64,000 bases of DNA from Chitinophaga pinensis (GTDB lineage: Bacteria > Bacteroidota > Bacteroidia > Flavobacteriales_D > Crocinitomicaceae). Positions within the stretch are counted from its first letter, which is position 1; every line of letters begins with the position of its first letter. Under the pieces are notes generated by a model. The model made no database searches. It was not told where the DNA came from and saw only the letters and a program-made list of their open reading frames with translations. Location: positions 310,001 to 374,000 of the forward strand of contig CAMDNE010000001.1 of NCBI GenBank assembly GCA_945902745.1. Direction: 5' to 3'. Below, piece by piece: positions 28,388 through 39,000 of the stretch. The translations under genes were made by a program, and so were the position numbers.

Positions 28388-29005
28388 ATGAAACTGTTTT
28401 GCTTGCCCTTATTTTTCATCTCGTATTTTTCATTTGCTCAACCTTTGTTGGAATTTAATAATGATCGAGAACAAATTAATAAAAAACTAATGATTGGCTT
28501 AGGTTCGTGGGCTACTGCTAATTTTATTGCAAGTGGAATAGGTTGGGCGACAGTTCCAAAAGGTGAAGCCCGTTATTTTCATCAAATGAATGTGATGTGG
28601 AATACCGTCAATATTGGTTTGGCAATTCCAGGATATATAAAAGCAAAAAAGTCTAGCTCAACCTTAACTTTTGCTGAGTCTATTAGAAAAGAGCACCAAA
28701 CAGAAAAGATTTTTTTAATTAACACGGGAATTGATATTGGATATATGGCAAGTGGTTTAATTCTTCGCAGCGAGGCCAAATCCAATGTGGAAAAACGCGC
28801 TCAATTTAATGGTTACGGGAATAGTATGCTGATGCAGGGAGGATTTTTGTTTTTATTCGATTTGACAGCTTATGCGATCCATAATCGTCATTCAAAAAAG
28901 TCACTGGATAATTTATTGAATTCAATTGAAATGACCAATAACGGAATTGGCTTAAAATGGCATTTGGAACCTAAACTATTTTCAAGAAATCAATTGCTGT
29001 TGTAG
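28388..29005 (+). CDS. exported or membrane protein of unknown function
   Basis: The 205-residue protein begins with a signal peptide (MKLFCLPLFFISYFSFAQ) and continues with three or four hydrophobic segments around residues 35-50, 75-90, 120-135 and 150-165. The pattern (small helical membrane protein with G-x-G-x-W and N-T-x-x-x-G-L) resembles uncharacterised Bacteroidota proteins, but I cannot assign a family with certainty. It stands alone between divergent neighbours. Confidence 0.75.
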   Translation: MKLFCLPLFFISYFSFAQPLLEFNNDREQINKKLMIGLGSWATANFIASGIGWATVPKGEARYFHQMNVMWNTVNIGLAIPGYIKAKKSSSTLTFAESIRKEHQTEKIFLINTGIDIGYMASGLILRSEAKSNVEKRAQFNGYGNSMLMQGGFLFLFDLTAYAIHNRHSKKSLDNLLNSIEMTNNGIGLKWHLEPKLFSRNQLLL

Positions 29006-29101
29006 GAATAAAAAAAGATGAACGACTAACATAGTAACGATACGCTGCAAAACTATTTTCTATCTTTCAGCGCGCAAGTCAGTATACATTGTTTCAAAAG
29101 C

Positions 29102-29287
29102 TTATCCTTTCTTCCAAAATTGCCACCATTTTGTAACTTCTGACAATGAGTCATCTTCGTTAAAGCGATTAACTTTTTTCGGTTCATCTCCAAAACCTTT
29201 TTCTCTCCATTGACCATTAGTGGATCGAACCCAAATTTTATCAATTCCTAATAAGGTTAATTCTACAGGTGCGTTATTTGCTTCCAT
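29102..29287 (-). CDS. small conserved-looking protein, 61 residues
   Basis: The sequence starts MEANNAPVELTLLGIDKIWV and ends in WWQFWKKG. It has a mixed, soluble composition and no signal peptide or known motif. The gene-like codon pattern and sensible ATG suggest a real small protein; function is unknown. The longer overlapping frame at 29053-29244 on the same strand is rejected because its composition is unlike a protein. Confidence 0.55.
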   Translation of the reverse strand: MEANNAPVELTLLGIDKIWVRSTNGQWREKGFGDEPKKVNRFNEDDSLSEVTKWWQFWKKG

Positions 29288-29610
29288 GATTTGTTTTTTT
29301 ATCTATTTTCAAGCAAGATAAACTGTAAATCATTGGTAAACAAATATATAGCGTATTGATTATCATAAAGGTATCACGGGAGACTAAATGATACGTCATA
29401 CCGATAATTTGGAATTTAAACCCCTTAAGTTCTTGATTTTCAAATGGTATGTTTTTTTAAAGCTTATACCAAAAACGTGATGTGTTAAAATCAGTTGAAG
29501 AACCAATAGATGAATTAGCCTGATTAATACAAGTACGTCAAGGGAAGTCGATACGCCTATTCTCCTATTGATTTCTTTAAACAATAGTAGTACTTTTATG
29601 TTATTTAAGC
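29288..29610. other. gene-free stretch before the ABC operon
   Basis: No supported gene or RNA. A minus-strand stretch near 29470-29520 reads S-T-D-F-N-T-S, faintly like a PorP/SprF C terminus, but it is broken by stops and too short to call. Confidence 0.4.
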
Positions 29611-30525
29611 ATGGAAGGTGAAACGATAATCAAAGTAGAACATTTGGCCAAACGTTTTGGTACGTTTGAAGCGGTGAAGGACGTTTCTTTCAGTGTGAGC
29701 AGGGGAGATGTGTTTGGTTTTCTTGGTCCGAATGGTGCTGGAAAAAGTACAACAATACGCTGTCTTTTATCCTTGATTACGCCAGATGCCGGATCAATCG
29801 AATTATTTGGAAAGTCATTTAAAAATAACCGAACGGCAATTTTATCGAACATTGGCAGCATCATTGAAAAACCCGATTTTTATAAATATTTATCTGCACA
29901 GAAGAACCTAGAAATCTTTGCGCGTGTTTCAGGAGCGGATGTTTCGAAAAAGGAAATTCAGGAGATGCTTGAATTTGTTGGATTGGGCGATCGTGGTAAA
30001 CATAAATTAGGTGGTTTCTCCCACGGAATGAAACAACGTTTAGGCATTGCACAGACACTTTTACACAAACCTGATTTGATTATTTTAGACGAACCAACAA
30101 CTGGTTTGGATCCGCAAGGAATCGTTGAAATTCGTAATTTGATTTTACGACTCAAAAATGAACAAAACAAAACAATTCTTTTGTCTTCTCATCAATTGTC
30201 GGAAATAGAATTGATAGCTAACCGCATGGTAATTATCAACCAAGGTCGTTCCATTGTGGAAGGAAGCGTAACCGAATTATTGAATACGCAAGAATTGCTA
30301 GTACGCATTGAAGTGGACAATGCACGTGCTACTGCCGAACTCCTGCAAAAGGCATATCCAGAAGCGATTTTTAAAATCAATTCCGAAAGCGAATTAGAAG
30401 TTACGTTCGTCAAAGAGTTGGTTCCTGAACTCGCTCGTCTGTTGGTTAGCAACAATATAAATGTGCACGCCATCGAGCCAACACGTAAACTAGAGGATTA
30501 TTTCATGAAAATAATACAAGCATAA
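29611..30525 (+). CDS. ABC transporter ATP-binding protein
   Basis: The 304-residue ATPase has all the motifs of an ABC exporter of the CcmA/NatA type: Walker A G-P-N-G-A-G-K-S-T, signature L-G-G-F-S-H-G-M-K-Q-R, Walker B D-L-I-I-L-D-E-P-T-T-G-L-D, and the switch His in L-L-S-S-H. It powers the permease that starts 1 base after its stop. The C-terminal 80 residues are the usual accessory domain. The transported substrate is unknown. Confidence 0.96.
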   Translation: MEGETIIKVEHLAKRFGTFEAVKDVSFSVSRGDVFGFLGPNGAGKSTTIRCLLSLITPDAGSIELFGKSFKNNRTAILSNIGSIIEKPDFYKYLSAQKNLEIFARVSGADVSKKEIQEMLEFVGLGDRGKHKLGGFSHGMKQRLGIAQTLLHKPDLIILDEPTTGLDPQGIVEIRNLILRLKNEQNKTILLSSHQLSEIELIANRMVIINQGRSIVEGSVTELLNTQELLVRIEVDNARATAELLQKAYPEAIFKINSESELEVTFVKELVPELARLLVSNNINVHAIEPTRKLEDYFMKIIQA

Positions 30526-30526
30526 G

Positions 30527-31369
30527 ATGTTACTTAAAAATACATACAACGAGTTTATTAAAATACTTTCGAAACCTCGAAGTTATTTAGGAATCGGCGC
30601 TTTGACCTTGCTTGTCGGAATAATCATTTTTGCAATGAAAGCAGATGGTAAGTCAATCATTTCATTTGTCACTTCGACTTTCGAACAGAGTTTGACGTTC
30701 AATGGGGATGTTTTGAATGGCAACCTAATCGCCTTCATTATTTTGCAAATGCTGATTGTGCACATTCCTTTATTGGTCGCTTTGGTTACAGGGGATCTCA
30801 TCTCCGGTGAAGCAGCAATGGGGACAATTCGAATGTTGGCGACAAAACCAATCTCGCGCACCAACATTGTTTTATCTAAATTCATTGCTGGTGCGATGTA
30901 CACACTTTTCTTGACAATTTGGCTGGGCTTTTTAGCTTTGTTCGTTTCACGTCAAATCTTTGGAACGGGTGATTTAATTGTTCTCAACAGCGATGGCTTG
31001 GTAATCTTGCAAGATGCCGATATTTTATGGCGCTATGGACTTGGGTTCTGTGTTGCGTTCTTGGCTCTTTTGACGGTTTCAACACTTTCCATTACCTTAT
31101 CTGCTTTTGCAGAAAATTCAATTGGACCAATTGTCTCCACGATGGCGATTATAATTTTATTCACGATTATAGGAAGTTTGGATGTTACCGTTTTCGACAA
31201 CATTAAACCCTATCTTTTTACGACACACATGGCGTCCTGGCGCAGTTTCTTTGAAGATCCAGTTCCTTTTTCTTCGATCATCCAATCGATTGTCATTCTC
31301 GTTGTGCACAACGTCGTTCTGGTAGCAATTGCGATATATAAATTCAATAAAAAAGACATTACATCCTGA
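30527..31369 (+). CDS. ABC transporter permease (ABC-2 type)
   Basis: At 280 residues with about six membrane helices, it has a large extracytoplasmic loop after the first helix and the segment L-I-S-G-E-A-A-M-G-T-I-R-M-L-A-T-K-P-I-S-R near residue 85, typical of ABC-2 permeases. It pairs with the ATPase immediately upstream and overlaps the LolA-like gene by 1 base, so all three form one operon. Confidence 0.92.
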   Translation: MLLKNTYNEFIKILSKPRSYLGIGALTLLVGIIIFAMKADGKSIISFVTSTFEQSLTFNGDVLNGNLIAFIILQMLIVHIPLLVALVTGDLISGEAAMGTIRMLATKPISRTNIVLSKFIAGAMYTLFLTIWLGFLALFVSRQIFGTGDLIVLNSDGLVILQDADILWRYGLGFCVAFLALLTVSTLSITLSAFAENSIGPIVSTMAIIILFTIIGSLDVTVFDNIKPYLFTTHMASWRSFFEDPVPFSSIIQSIVILVVHNVVLVAIAIYKFNKKDITS

Positions 31370-32055
31370 TGAAAAACTTCCTTACCCTCTTAATCATCGC
31401 AATTCAATTTGGCGTAACATCCCAAGAAGCGGATGATATTCTAAGCAAAGTTGTAACAAAACTGAATACGGTGAAAGATTATACGGTGACTGCTAATGTG
31501 AAAGCAAACATTCCAATGATCAAGATCTTACCTTCTAAAGCGACTATCTATTTCAAGCAGAAAGATAAGTTCAAAGTAGTTTCGAAAGGGATTGTCATCT
31601 TACCAAAACAAGGATTCACAGAAATAAATACGTTTCTAGCAAATAAGAAATCATATATAGCAGTTGCAGGAGACACTTCGAAAATTGGTGGCGTAATGAC
31701 CAAATTAATTACCGTTATTCCAAATGGAGAAAGCAGTGAAATTGTTCTTGCAAAATTATGGATCGACACAAAACGTTCGGTTATTATGAAATCACAAATC
31801 ACAACCAAAAGTAATGGATCCGTGAACACGACGTATACGTATGGTGATAAAGTGAGTTTTGGTTTACCAAGTCAATTGGTTTTCGAGATTGACGTCAAAG
31901 CATTTAAACTTCCGAAAAGTGTTGCTGCAGATATCAATAAAACCACAACTGATAAAAAAGTTAAACCCAATAGCAAAGGGATTATTACTATAACGCTGAC
32001 GGATTACAAAGTCAATACAGGTTTGAGTGATGCGCTTTTCACGAAAAAGAAATAA
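31369..32055 (+). CDS. LolA-like outer-membrane lipoprotein-carrier family protein
   Basis: The 228-residue protein has a signal peptide and a LolA/LolB-like body: A-D-D-I-L-S-K-V-V-T-K-L-N-T-V-K-D-Y near residue 22, then strands such as A-T-I-Y-F-K-Q-K-D-K-F-K-V and an N-terminal helix pattern usual for these periplasmic lipid carriers. Overlap with the ABC permease (TGATG) suggests the three proteins move or process one lipidic cargo, which is inference. Confidence 0.75.
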   Translation: MKNFLTLLIIAIQFGVTSQEADDILSKVVTKLNTVKDYTVTANVKANIPMIKILPSKATIYFKQKDKFKVVSKGIVILPKQGFTEINTFLANKKSYIAVAGDTSKIGGVMTKLITVIPNGESSEIVLAKLWIDTKRSVIMKSQITTKSNGSVNTTYTYGDKVSFGLPSQLVFEIDVKAFKLPKSVAADINKTTTDKKVKPNSKGIITITLTDYKVNTGLSDALFTKKK

Positions 32056-32076
32056 CTATCGAAGGTTGTCGACGGT

Positions 32077-32136
32077 CATTGAGCTAGACTCCCCTGAGGC
32101 TGCTGAGCTTGTCGAAGTAATCGATGGGTCGAGATG
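32077..32136. repeat. dispersed repeat related to the one flanking the BRO gene
   Basis: The stretch starting cattgagctagactcccctg and ending gggtcgagatg matches, with an extra internal segment, the inverted repeats at 53130-53171 and 54111-54152. It sits between two convergent genes, the typical location for a REP-like element. Confidence 0.7.
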
Positions 32137-32138
32137 TT

Positions 32139-33635
32139 TCATATCCCTTTCAATAAATTATCATAAAGGTCATTAAACGACATTCCATTCGCTGTTCTTC
32201 GCTTCGATAATTGTTTCAAATCTACCAGCGCCCACAAGACAAATTCCATTAAAAAGGGCATGTCAATCGCGGCAACGTTTGGTTGATATTTCAGAATAAG
32301 TTTCTTCAAAGGTTCAATGTCATTCAATGCAGAGGCATAAGATTCTTGATCCATTTCATCTTCCAATTCAAATGAATCTGCTTCAAAAAACCAAGTTAAT
32401 ACTGCATCATATGGTGTCTCTTGATCTGGCTTTTTGAGCTTTTCAATTTTTGGGAAATAGGTCAAGAATAGTGTTTTCGTTGCTTCACTGATTAAATGAT
32501 TAGCAACGAAAGATGTTCCTTCCTGCTCTCCTTCATAAACAAGTTCTACTTTTCCTGTGATAGAAGGAATCATTCCAATCAAATCACTGAAGCGAACAGT
32601 TGTTTCCTTCTCATCGTTCAAGATTGCTCTTCGTTCTGCAGTACTTACCAAATTTTCGTATGCTGTGATACTCATTCGTGCACTGACACCACTTTTATGG
32701 TCGATGTATTCACTTTCGCGTGCTTCAAATGCTATTTGTTCCAAAATATCTTTTGCCAACTCAGGAACATAAACGTTAAAATGACGATTTTCCAATTTGT
32801 CAGATTCTTGGGTTGTGATTGTCTTTGCTGTTTTAATATCAGCTGAATAATGCGTTAATATTTGTGAGCCAATTCTATCTTTTAACGGGGTAACAATACT
32901 TCCTCTATTGGTGTAATCTTCTGGATTTGCTGTAAACACGAATTGAAGATCCAATGGAAGTCGTAATTTAAAACCACGAATTTGTATATCGCCTTCCTCT
33001 AAAATATTGAACAAAGCAACTTGAATGCGCGCTTGTAAATCCGGTAATTCATTGATTACAAAAATACAACGGTTCGCACGAGGAATCATTCCAAAATGCA
33101 ACACGCGTTCATCCGAATAATTTAACTTTAAATTAGCTGCTTTTATTGGGTCAATATCTCCAATTAAGTCCGCAATTGTAACATCTGGCGTAGCTAATTT
33201 TTCAAAAAAGCGATCCGAACGGTGCATCCAAACGATTGGTGTTTCATCTCCTTTTTCAGCAATTAAATCACGCGCAAAGCGGCTAATTGGATTGAATGGA
33301 TCATCGTTCATTTCACTACCAGAAACAACAGGAATATATTCATCTAACAAATTCACCATCAAACGGGCGATACGCGTTTTCCCTTGTCCACGCAATCCCA
33401 ATAAATTGATGTTGTGTTTCGAAAGGATTGCACGCTCTAGTTGTGGAATAACTGTTTGTTCATATCCATGCATCCCGGGAAAAGTTGTATCACCAGATTT
33501 AAGTGCTGCAATTAAGTTATCGCGAAGTTCTGTTTTAATACTTTTGGAAGTGTATCCTGCTGCTTTTAAAGCGCCAAATGTGTTGATTGTTGTATTCATC
33601 GGTTCAGTTGATTCGTTTTTTTCTGTTTGTTTCAT
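32139..33635 (-). CDS. MoxR/magnesium-chelatase-like AAA+ ATPase
   Basis: The 498-residue ATPase has Walker A as G-L-R-G-Q-G-K-T-R near residue 79, Walker B as C-I-F-V-I-N-E-L near residue 189, and sensor stretch F-V-F-T-A-N-P-E-D-Y. It overlaps the upstream VWA gene by 32 bases. MoxR-VWA pairs act as chaperones that insert metals or assemble complexes, as ChlI-ChlD do in magnesium chelatase. No chlorophyll genes are seen, so a chaperone role is more likely. A later start at M-N-T-T-I-N is possible. Confidence 0.9.
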   Translation of the reverse strand: MKQTEKNESTEPMNTTINTFGALKAAGYTSKSIKTELRDNLIAALKSGDTTFPGMHGYEQTVIPQLERAILSKHNINLLGLRGQGKTRIARLMVNLLDEYIPVVSGSEMNDDPFNPISRFARDLIAEKGDETPIVWMHRSDRFFEKLATPDVTIADLIGDIDPIKAANLKLNYSDERVLHFGMIPRANRCIFVINELPDLQARIQVALFNILEEGDIQIRGFKLRLPLDLQFVFTANPEDYTNRGSIVTPLKDRIGSQILTHYSADIKTAKTITTQESDKLENRHFNVYVPELAKDILEQIAFEARESEYIDHKSGVSARMSITAYENLVSTAERRAILNDEKETTVRFSDLIGMIPSITGKVELVYEGEQEGTSFVANHLISEATKTLFLTYFPKIEKLKKPDQETPYDAVLTWFFEADSFELEDEMDQESYASALNDIEPLKKLILKYQPNVAAIDMPFLMEFVLWALVDLKQLSKRRTANGMSFNDLYDNLLKGI

Positions 33636-34713
33636 AATCGTGAAAAATCATTTCACCTAGTCCTTTTAATCCGGTATAAAATGCTTTTCCTTTATTTGAT
33701 TTTGTAAATTCTTCCACGAAAGATTGCAAATAGGGATCTTGTGCAATCATAAATGTGGTAATTGGAATGTGCATTTTACGCGCTTGAGCTGCCATGTTGT
33801 AACACTTTTCGACAATCACGTCATCCAAACCATTGCTGTTTTTGTAATATTGACCATCTGGCAAACGAAGGCAACTTGGCTTTCCATCAGTGATCATAAA
33901 TATTTGTTTGTTGGTGTTGCGTCTTCTGCGCAGAATATCCATTGCCAATTCCAAACCTGCAACGGTGTTGGTATGATAAGGACCAACTTGAAGATATGGG
34001 AGGTCTTTAATCTTGATCGGCCATGCATCGTTTCCAAAAACAATAACATCCAAGGTATCTTTTGGATAGGAAGTTGTAATCAGTTCAGCAAGTGCCATCG
34101 CAACTTTTTTAGCAGGTGTAATTCTGTCCTCACCATATAAAATCATGCTGTGACTGATATCAATCATCAAAACCGTACTCATTTGCGATTTGTGGTGCGT
34201 ATCCTCAACAACTAAATCTTGTTCGGTTAATCTAAAATCACCAATTCCATTATTTATTTGTGCGTTCTTTAAACTTTCAGTGATGGAGATATTTTCGATA
34301 GAATCACCGAATTGAAAATCACGAAACTCTCCGGTTGCTTCATCACCTTGACCACTTTTTTTGGATTTATGATTTCCTGCTCCACTTTTCTTTATTTTCC
34401 CGAAGATTTGATCGAGTGCATTTTTGCGCAAAACGCGTTCTGTTTTTGCTGTAATAGATAATTGACCTTTTCCATCAGGTTCAATTTCTTCGCGCAAATA
34501 GCCTTTCTTCTTCAAATCCTCGATGAAATCATCCATCGTATAGTCATCTGTCGTTAATGAATATTCTTTATCGAGAACATTTAGCCAATCAAGCGCTTCG
34601 TCAACGTCTCCAGATGTGTGCGTGATGAGCTCACTGAATATATCAAACAATTTATCAAATGGTGTTTGTTCAGGTGCTTCGTATGGTGTAAATACATAAC
34701 CGGATCGTGGCAT
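33604..34713 (-). CDS. von Willebrand factor A domain protein, partner of the MoxR ATPase
   Basis: The protein has 369 residues. The C-terminal half (from about 180) is a VWA domain with the metal-ion site D-I-S-H-S-M (variant of D-x-S-x-S), and I-T-D-G-K-P-S-C as the later Asp loop. The N-terminal half is charged and helical. Known pairs of this kind place the VWA protein as the metal-binding partner of the AAA+ ring. The overlap with the ATPase gene supports a fixed complex. Confidence 0.9.
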   Translation of the reverse strand: MPRSGYVFTPYEAPEQTPFDKLFDIFSELITHTSGDVDEALDWLNVLDKEYSLTTDDYTMDDFIEDLKKKGYLREEIEPDGKGQLSITAKTERVLRKNALDQIFGKIKKSGAGNHKSKKSGQGDEATGEFRDFQFGDSIENISITESLKNAQINNGIGDFRLTEQDLVVEDTHHKSQMSTVLMIDISHSMILYGEDRITPAKKVAMALAELITTSYPKDTLDVIVFGNDAWPIKIKDLPYLQVGPYHTNTVAGLELAMDILRRRRNTNKQIFMITDGKPSCLRLPDGQYYKNSNGLDDVIVEKCYNMAAQARKMHIPITTFMIAQDPYLQSFVEEFTKSNKGKAFYTGLKGLGEMIFHDYETNRKKRIN

Positions 34714-34994
34714 GAATGGAATTTATTATTAAGAACAACAAGATAGCTAAAAAGTTTTGTGTCGGACACAATTTTATCTTTCAAAAACTGCCAAATTTTT
34801 ATAAATCGTTTGCTTTTTCAGTATTATGAGCAGTATCTTTTTGAAGTCGTTCACGCAAAGAACCCTTTAACAATTGAGAATAATTGTTTTATAAACTTGT
34901 CTGCAAATAATTTCCAAAATAATTAAATGTTGACGAAATTACATTCAGCTTTGGGTTTAGGATACCAAGAGGTTGCAATGTGTTGAAACAGTAT

Positions 34995-36035
34995 TTACCA
35001 AAAACTAGGCGATCTGGAAAATACAAAAAACGGATTCGGATTTTGGAATTTTAAATAAATTTCAGATCCTCCAAAACCATTTGAGGCAGTTCGTAAACTA
35101 GAGGTGTTAAAATCATATGAATAACCAATAGATAAACCTGCTATTTCGATTTCAATACTAGGTGAAAAAGCATCTCCAAGACGATAGTAGCCACCAAAAC
35201 CAATTGCAAAACCTTTTACATTACCGGTGTATTTAGATCCATCTTTCACTAAATAACGGAACATCATCCCAAGATTAATTTCTCGCATTGGTCCTTGAAA
35301 AATTGCATTAATTCGTGGTCGTAAAGCCAATTTAGAATACCCTGTAGCCCAATGCATATTCGCATGAAAAACAAATTTAGAATACATTTTTTCACTCGTA
35401 CCATAATAACTTTCCAATTCTGGACGCGCCAAATGATGATACGCAATACCAACTTGTGCTTTTACTTTATCAAAAGATGAAATAGTTGATGCTGCAGTTC
35501 CATAAGCCCACATTGCACCAACACCAAAATCCATATAAGATTTGTTTTCAAAAATATAACTTTCATTGGATGGCAAAGTTGGATCATAAGCTTGTCCATT
35601 GAATTGGGCATCCCATTGCAAATTACCTGGAGCAATTGTTCTTTGTGCCCAACCTCCAGTCAAACCAACAGAAAATGTATTATTTTTATCTAAAAGTAGC
35701 ACTGTGGAAACGGTCAAATCTATTTTTGTTGTCCCAAAATTAGTTGTTCCCGCAACATCACGATATAGAGATAATCCAGCCCCCATATATGCATTTCGCC
35801 ACTTATTTTTAAACAGTGTACCATCTGTGGAAAAAGAAAAAGTACGGTATGGACTAGAAATTGAACCCCATTGAGTTTTGTAGTTAGTTGATGCTCTAAA
35901 AGTTCCTTCAAAAACGCCTGCAGCACCAGGATTTAAAACCATTGGAGCAGCATTAAACATCGTGAAATGAATGTCTTGAGATCTTCCGATTAACCCAATA
36001 AATAAAACGGAAAGAAGTGTTAAGGTAGCTTTCAT
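34995..36035 (-). CDS. PorP/SprF family type IX secretion outer-membrane protein
   Basis: The 346-residue protein has a signal peptide and the family's opening pattern after it: Q-D-I-H-F-T-M-F-N-A-A-P-M-V-L-N-P-G-A-A-G. The rest alternates as a beta-barrel (RASTNYKTQW, AYMGAGLSLYRD, IGYSYDFNTS). PorP/SprF proteins attach T9SS type B cargo with a CHU_C tail to the cell surface. It lies 2 bases after such a cargo gene, and the two are surely paired. Confidence 0.95.
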   Translation of the reverse strand: MKATLTLLSVLFIGLIGRSQDIHFTMFNAAPMVLNPGAAGVFEGTFRASTNYKTQWGSISSPYRTFSFSTDGTLFKNKWRNAYMGAGLSLYRDVAGTTNFGTTKIDLTVSTVLLLDKNNTFSVGLTGGWAQRTIAPGNLQWDAQFNGQAYDPTLPSNESYIFENKSYMDFGVGAMWAYGTAASTISSFDKVKAQVGIAYHHLARPELESYYGTSEKMYSKFVFHANMHWATGYSKLALRPRINAIFQGPMREINLGMMFRYLVKDGSKYTGNVKGFAIGFGGYYRLGDAFSPSIEIEIAGLSIGYSYDFNTSSLRTASNGFGGSEIYLKFQNPNPFFVFSRSPSFW

Positions 36036-36037
36036 AT

Positions 36038-39000
36038 TTATCGAATTAAAGTTACATCACCTTTTTTACTAACTGTTGAACCGTCTTTAAAGACGACATC
36101 AACGTAGTAAACAAAAACGGCAGGATTGACTTTTTTACCTCTGAAATTTCCATCCCAGCCATCTTCTAAATTAGTGGATTCAAATACCTTTTCTCCCCAA
36201 CGATCAAAAACAACAAAATGCATATTAACAATTCCTTTTCCTCGTACATATAATACATCATTATCAGAATCGCCATTCGGAGAGAATATATTTGGGATGA
36301 AAACAACTAAGTCGTATAAAACGGTAATGGTGACTTCATCTGTTGCATAACAGCCATTATCTTCCACTGTAATAGTGTAAGTAATTGTTTCTTGTGGTGT
36401 GGAAATTGGATTCAAACATGAACTGCAATCCAACCATGTTGACGGTGACCATGAAAAAGTCACTGCTGAACTTGTAGAAATTAAATCTACAGGAGATCCT
36501 AATCGAATTGTCGTATCTGCAATTGTTGAAACTGTTGGCGTCGCAGTAACATCTATTTGAATTGTTTGAGCATCACCGCATATTCCAGATATCGTGTAGG
36601 TTATCGGATTCATTCCGATATTCGCAATTGATGGGTCAAACAATCCTGTCGCTGAAACGCCAGTTCCTGACCAAGTTCCTCCACTGTTAACCGTTTGAAG
36701 TTGATAAGGGGAATCGTATTGACAAAATGGTCCAGCAGCAGTAATTGATGCATCTGCGTCATCTAATATCGAATAATTATAAAGAAAGGTAGCTGCACAA
36801 AGTCCAGATGTTGTGTATATGATACCATATGCGCCAGCTCCTGATGCTGCAATATCGACCTCTCCTGTTGAAGCGTTAATGATTCCGCCGCCTGTCATCG
36901 TGAAAATTCCGCCAAGCGTTCCCGTTATGGTTGCAACTGGGTTTACATCATTTGTACAATTTGTTGAGGAAGGCATTGTAAATGTTGCGTTATCTGCAGG
37001 ATTTACAGTTGCAATAACTTGCGCTGTAAAAACTCCACAAGAAGAAGTTATCGTATACACATATGTTCCGGAAGGATCTATTGCAGGGTTAAATAATCCT
37101 GTCCCTGAAGATAATGCTGGCGACCAAACTCCGCCAATATTTGGTGTTCCTCCAAGTTGAGCAAAAAGATTAGAGGATGGATCGTTTGAACAAAAGGTAA
37201 TTGACCCATTTGTCCCTGGATTTGAATTGGAAGCAATTGTTACAATTACCGTTGAACTCGCTGTTCCGCATAAATTCGTTACAGAATAGGTATAAGTTCC
37301 CGCTGCATCAACCGCAGGATTGAAAATCCCTGAACCTGAAGCCATAGACGGTGACCATAATCCTCCAACAGCAGGTGTTCCTCCTAATTGAGTAAATAAA
37401 TTGGAAACTGGATCAGTAGAACAAAAAGAAATTGAACCATTTGTTCCTGAATTAGGCAATGGATTCATCGTAACGTTTGTTGTGATAATAGAATCGCATC
37501 CCGCAAGTGTAAGTATCGAACTAATATGTGAAGTGTTAGCAGTAATAACTGCCGTCGTTCCATCTGGGTATGTGATTGATGTATTTTGACATGCCGTTAT
37601 ATTACTAGTAATTGCATAAACGGAATTCATTGTTACGTTTGTTGTGATGATTGAATCACATCCTGCTATAGTCAACAAATTGGAGACATGTGAAGTATTT
37701 GCAGTAATAACTGTCGTTGTTCCATCTGGGTATGTGATCGATGAATTTTGACAAGCTGCTACATTACTTGTTATTGCATAAGTTGGATTCATGGTTACGT
37801 TTGTCGTGATGATTGAATCACAACCTGCAATAGTTAATAAATTGGAGACATGTGAAGTATTTGCAGATATTACAGCAGATGTTCCATCAGGGTAATTAAC
37901 AGTTGAATTTTGACAAGCTGTTACATTACTTGTTATTGCATAAGTTGGATTCATTGTTACGTTTGTCGTGATGATTGAATCACATCCAGCAACAGTTAAT
38001 AAATTTGAAACGTGTGAAGTATTCGCAGATATTACAGCAGATGTTCCGTCAGGGTAATTAACAGTTGAATTTTGACAAGCAGTAACTGCAATTGTAGAAC
38101 TAAAAACAGGGTTAATTGTTACCGTAATTGCCGCAACTGAAAAACACGTTGCATCCGTTAATGTTTCAAGTCTAACGTAATAAGTTCCTGATGCACTTGC
38201 AATATTACTTATTGGACTTGTGGCAGCATTTGCATTGGCTAAAGTTGAATAAAATGTTGCATTTCCAGGATTTGAAGCAACGTTTATTGCCGTATTCAAA
38301 TTGACCGTATTTGGCGAACAAGCAGTTAAATTATTGATTACAAGAGTAGGAGGTGTGCAAACCGGGAAAGAGCAAACTCCACTTATTCCAGTAAGAACTT
38401 GATAACTATACCAAGTTCGGTTGGCTGTGTTATAGATCCAAAATAACCCGTTTGCCCAAGAAGTTCTAAAAGATACGTTTGTAACAGCAGTTGCGGGTAA
38501 TTGAGACATTCCATTGTACGCTCCTGTTGCCTTATTGATAAAATATACTCGTTTCAAAACATAATCTAAAAGGGCATATTCGTGTGCTAAACAATCCGTA
38601 TAACAGATTGTATTATCGTTTAAGTTTCCCAAAGCAACTGGTAAACCAGTAATTGCTAGCGAACCGATTAGCGCATTCGTTGTTCTGTTTCTGCGCATAA
38701 TTGCTCCTGCATTGTAATAAACGATCTCATTGTCTGCACAATTGTAATCCCCATTCGATTGAGCGGTAGGCTGATTCATTCCTGCGAAAATTGAAATACC
38801 CGTATTCAAAGCATAACCAGAAGCATTGAGGTTGTATTTCCATATTCCACCAGTATTGTATCCATTACTTTCTAATTGATTGGTATTGGGATTCCACCAC
38901 ATCCCACGCATATCAAATCCAGTATTTGTTTGGAATAATGGTGCTCCTGTAGCCGAAAATGTTTCTAAAGGAAAACCAGTATTCCCTGCAATTGCAGCAT

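Noticed and set aside
32496-32846. 116-codon plus-strand frame
   Set aside because: It is the shadow of the MoxR ATPase gene on the other strand.
37446-38093. Regular repeats that could suggest a CRISPR array
   Set aside because: Units are 162 bases, in frame, and encode protein repeats of a T9SS cargo; there are no spacers.
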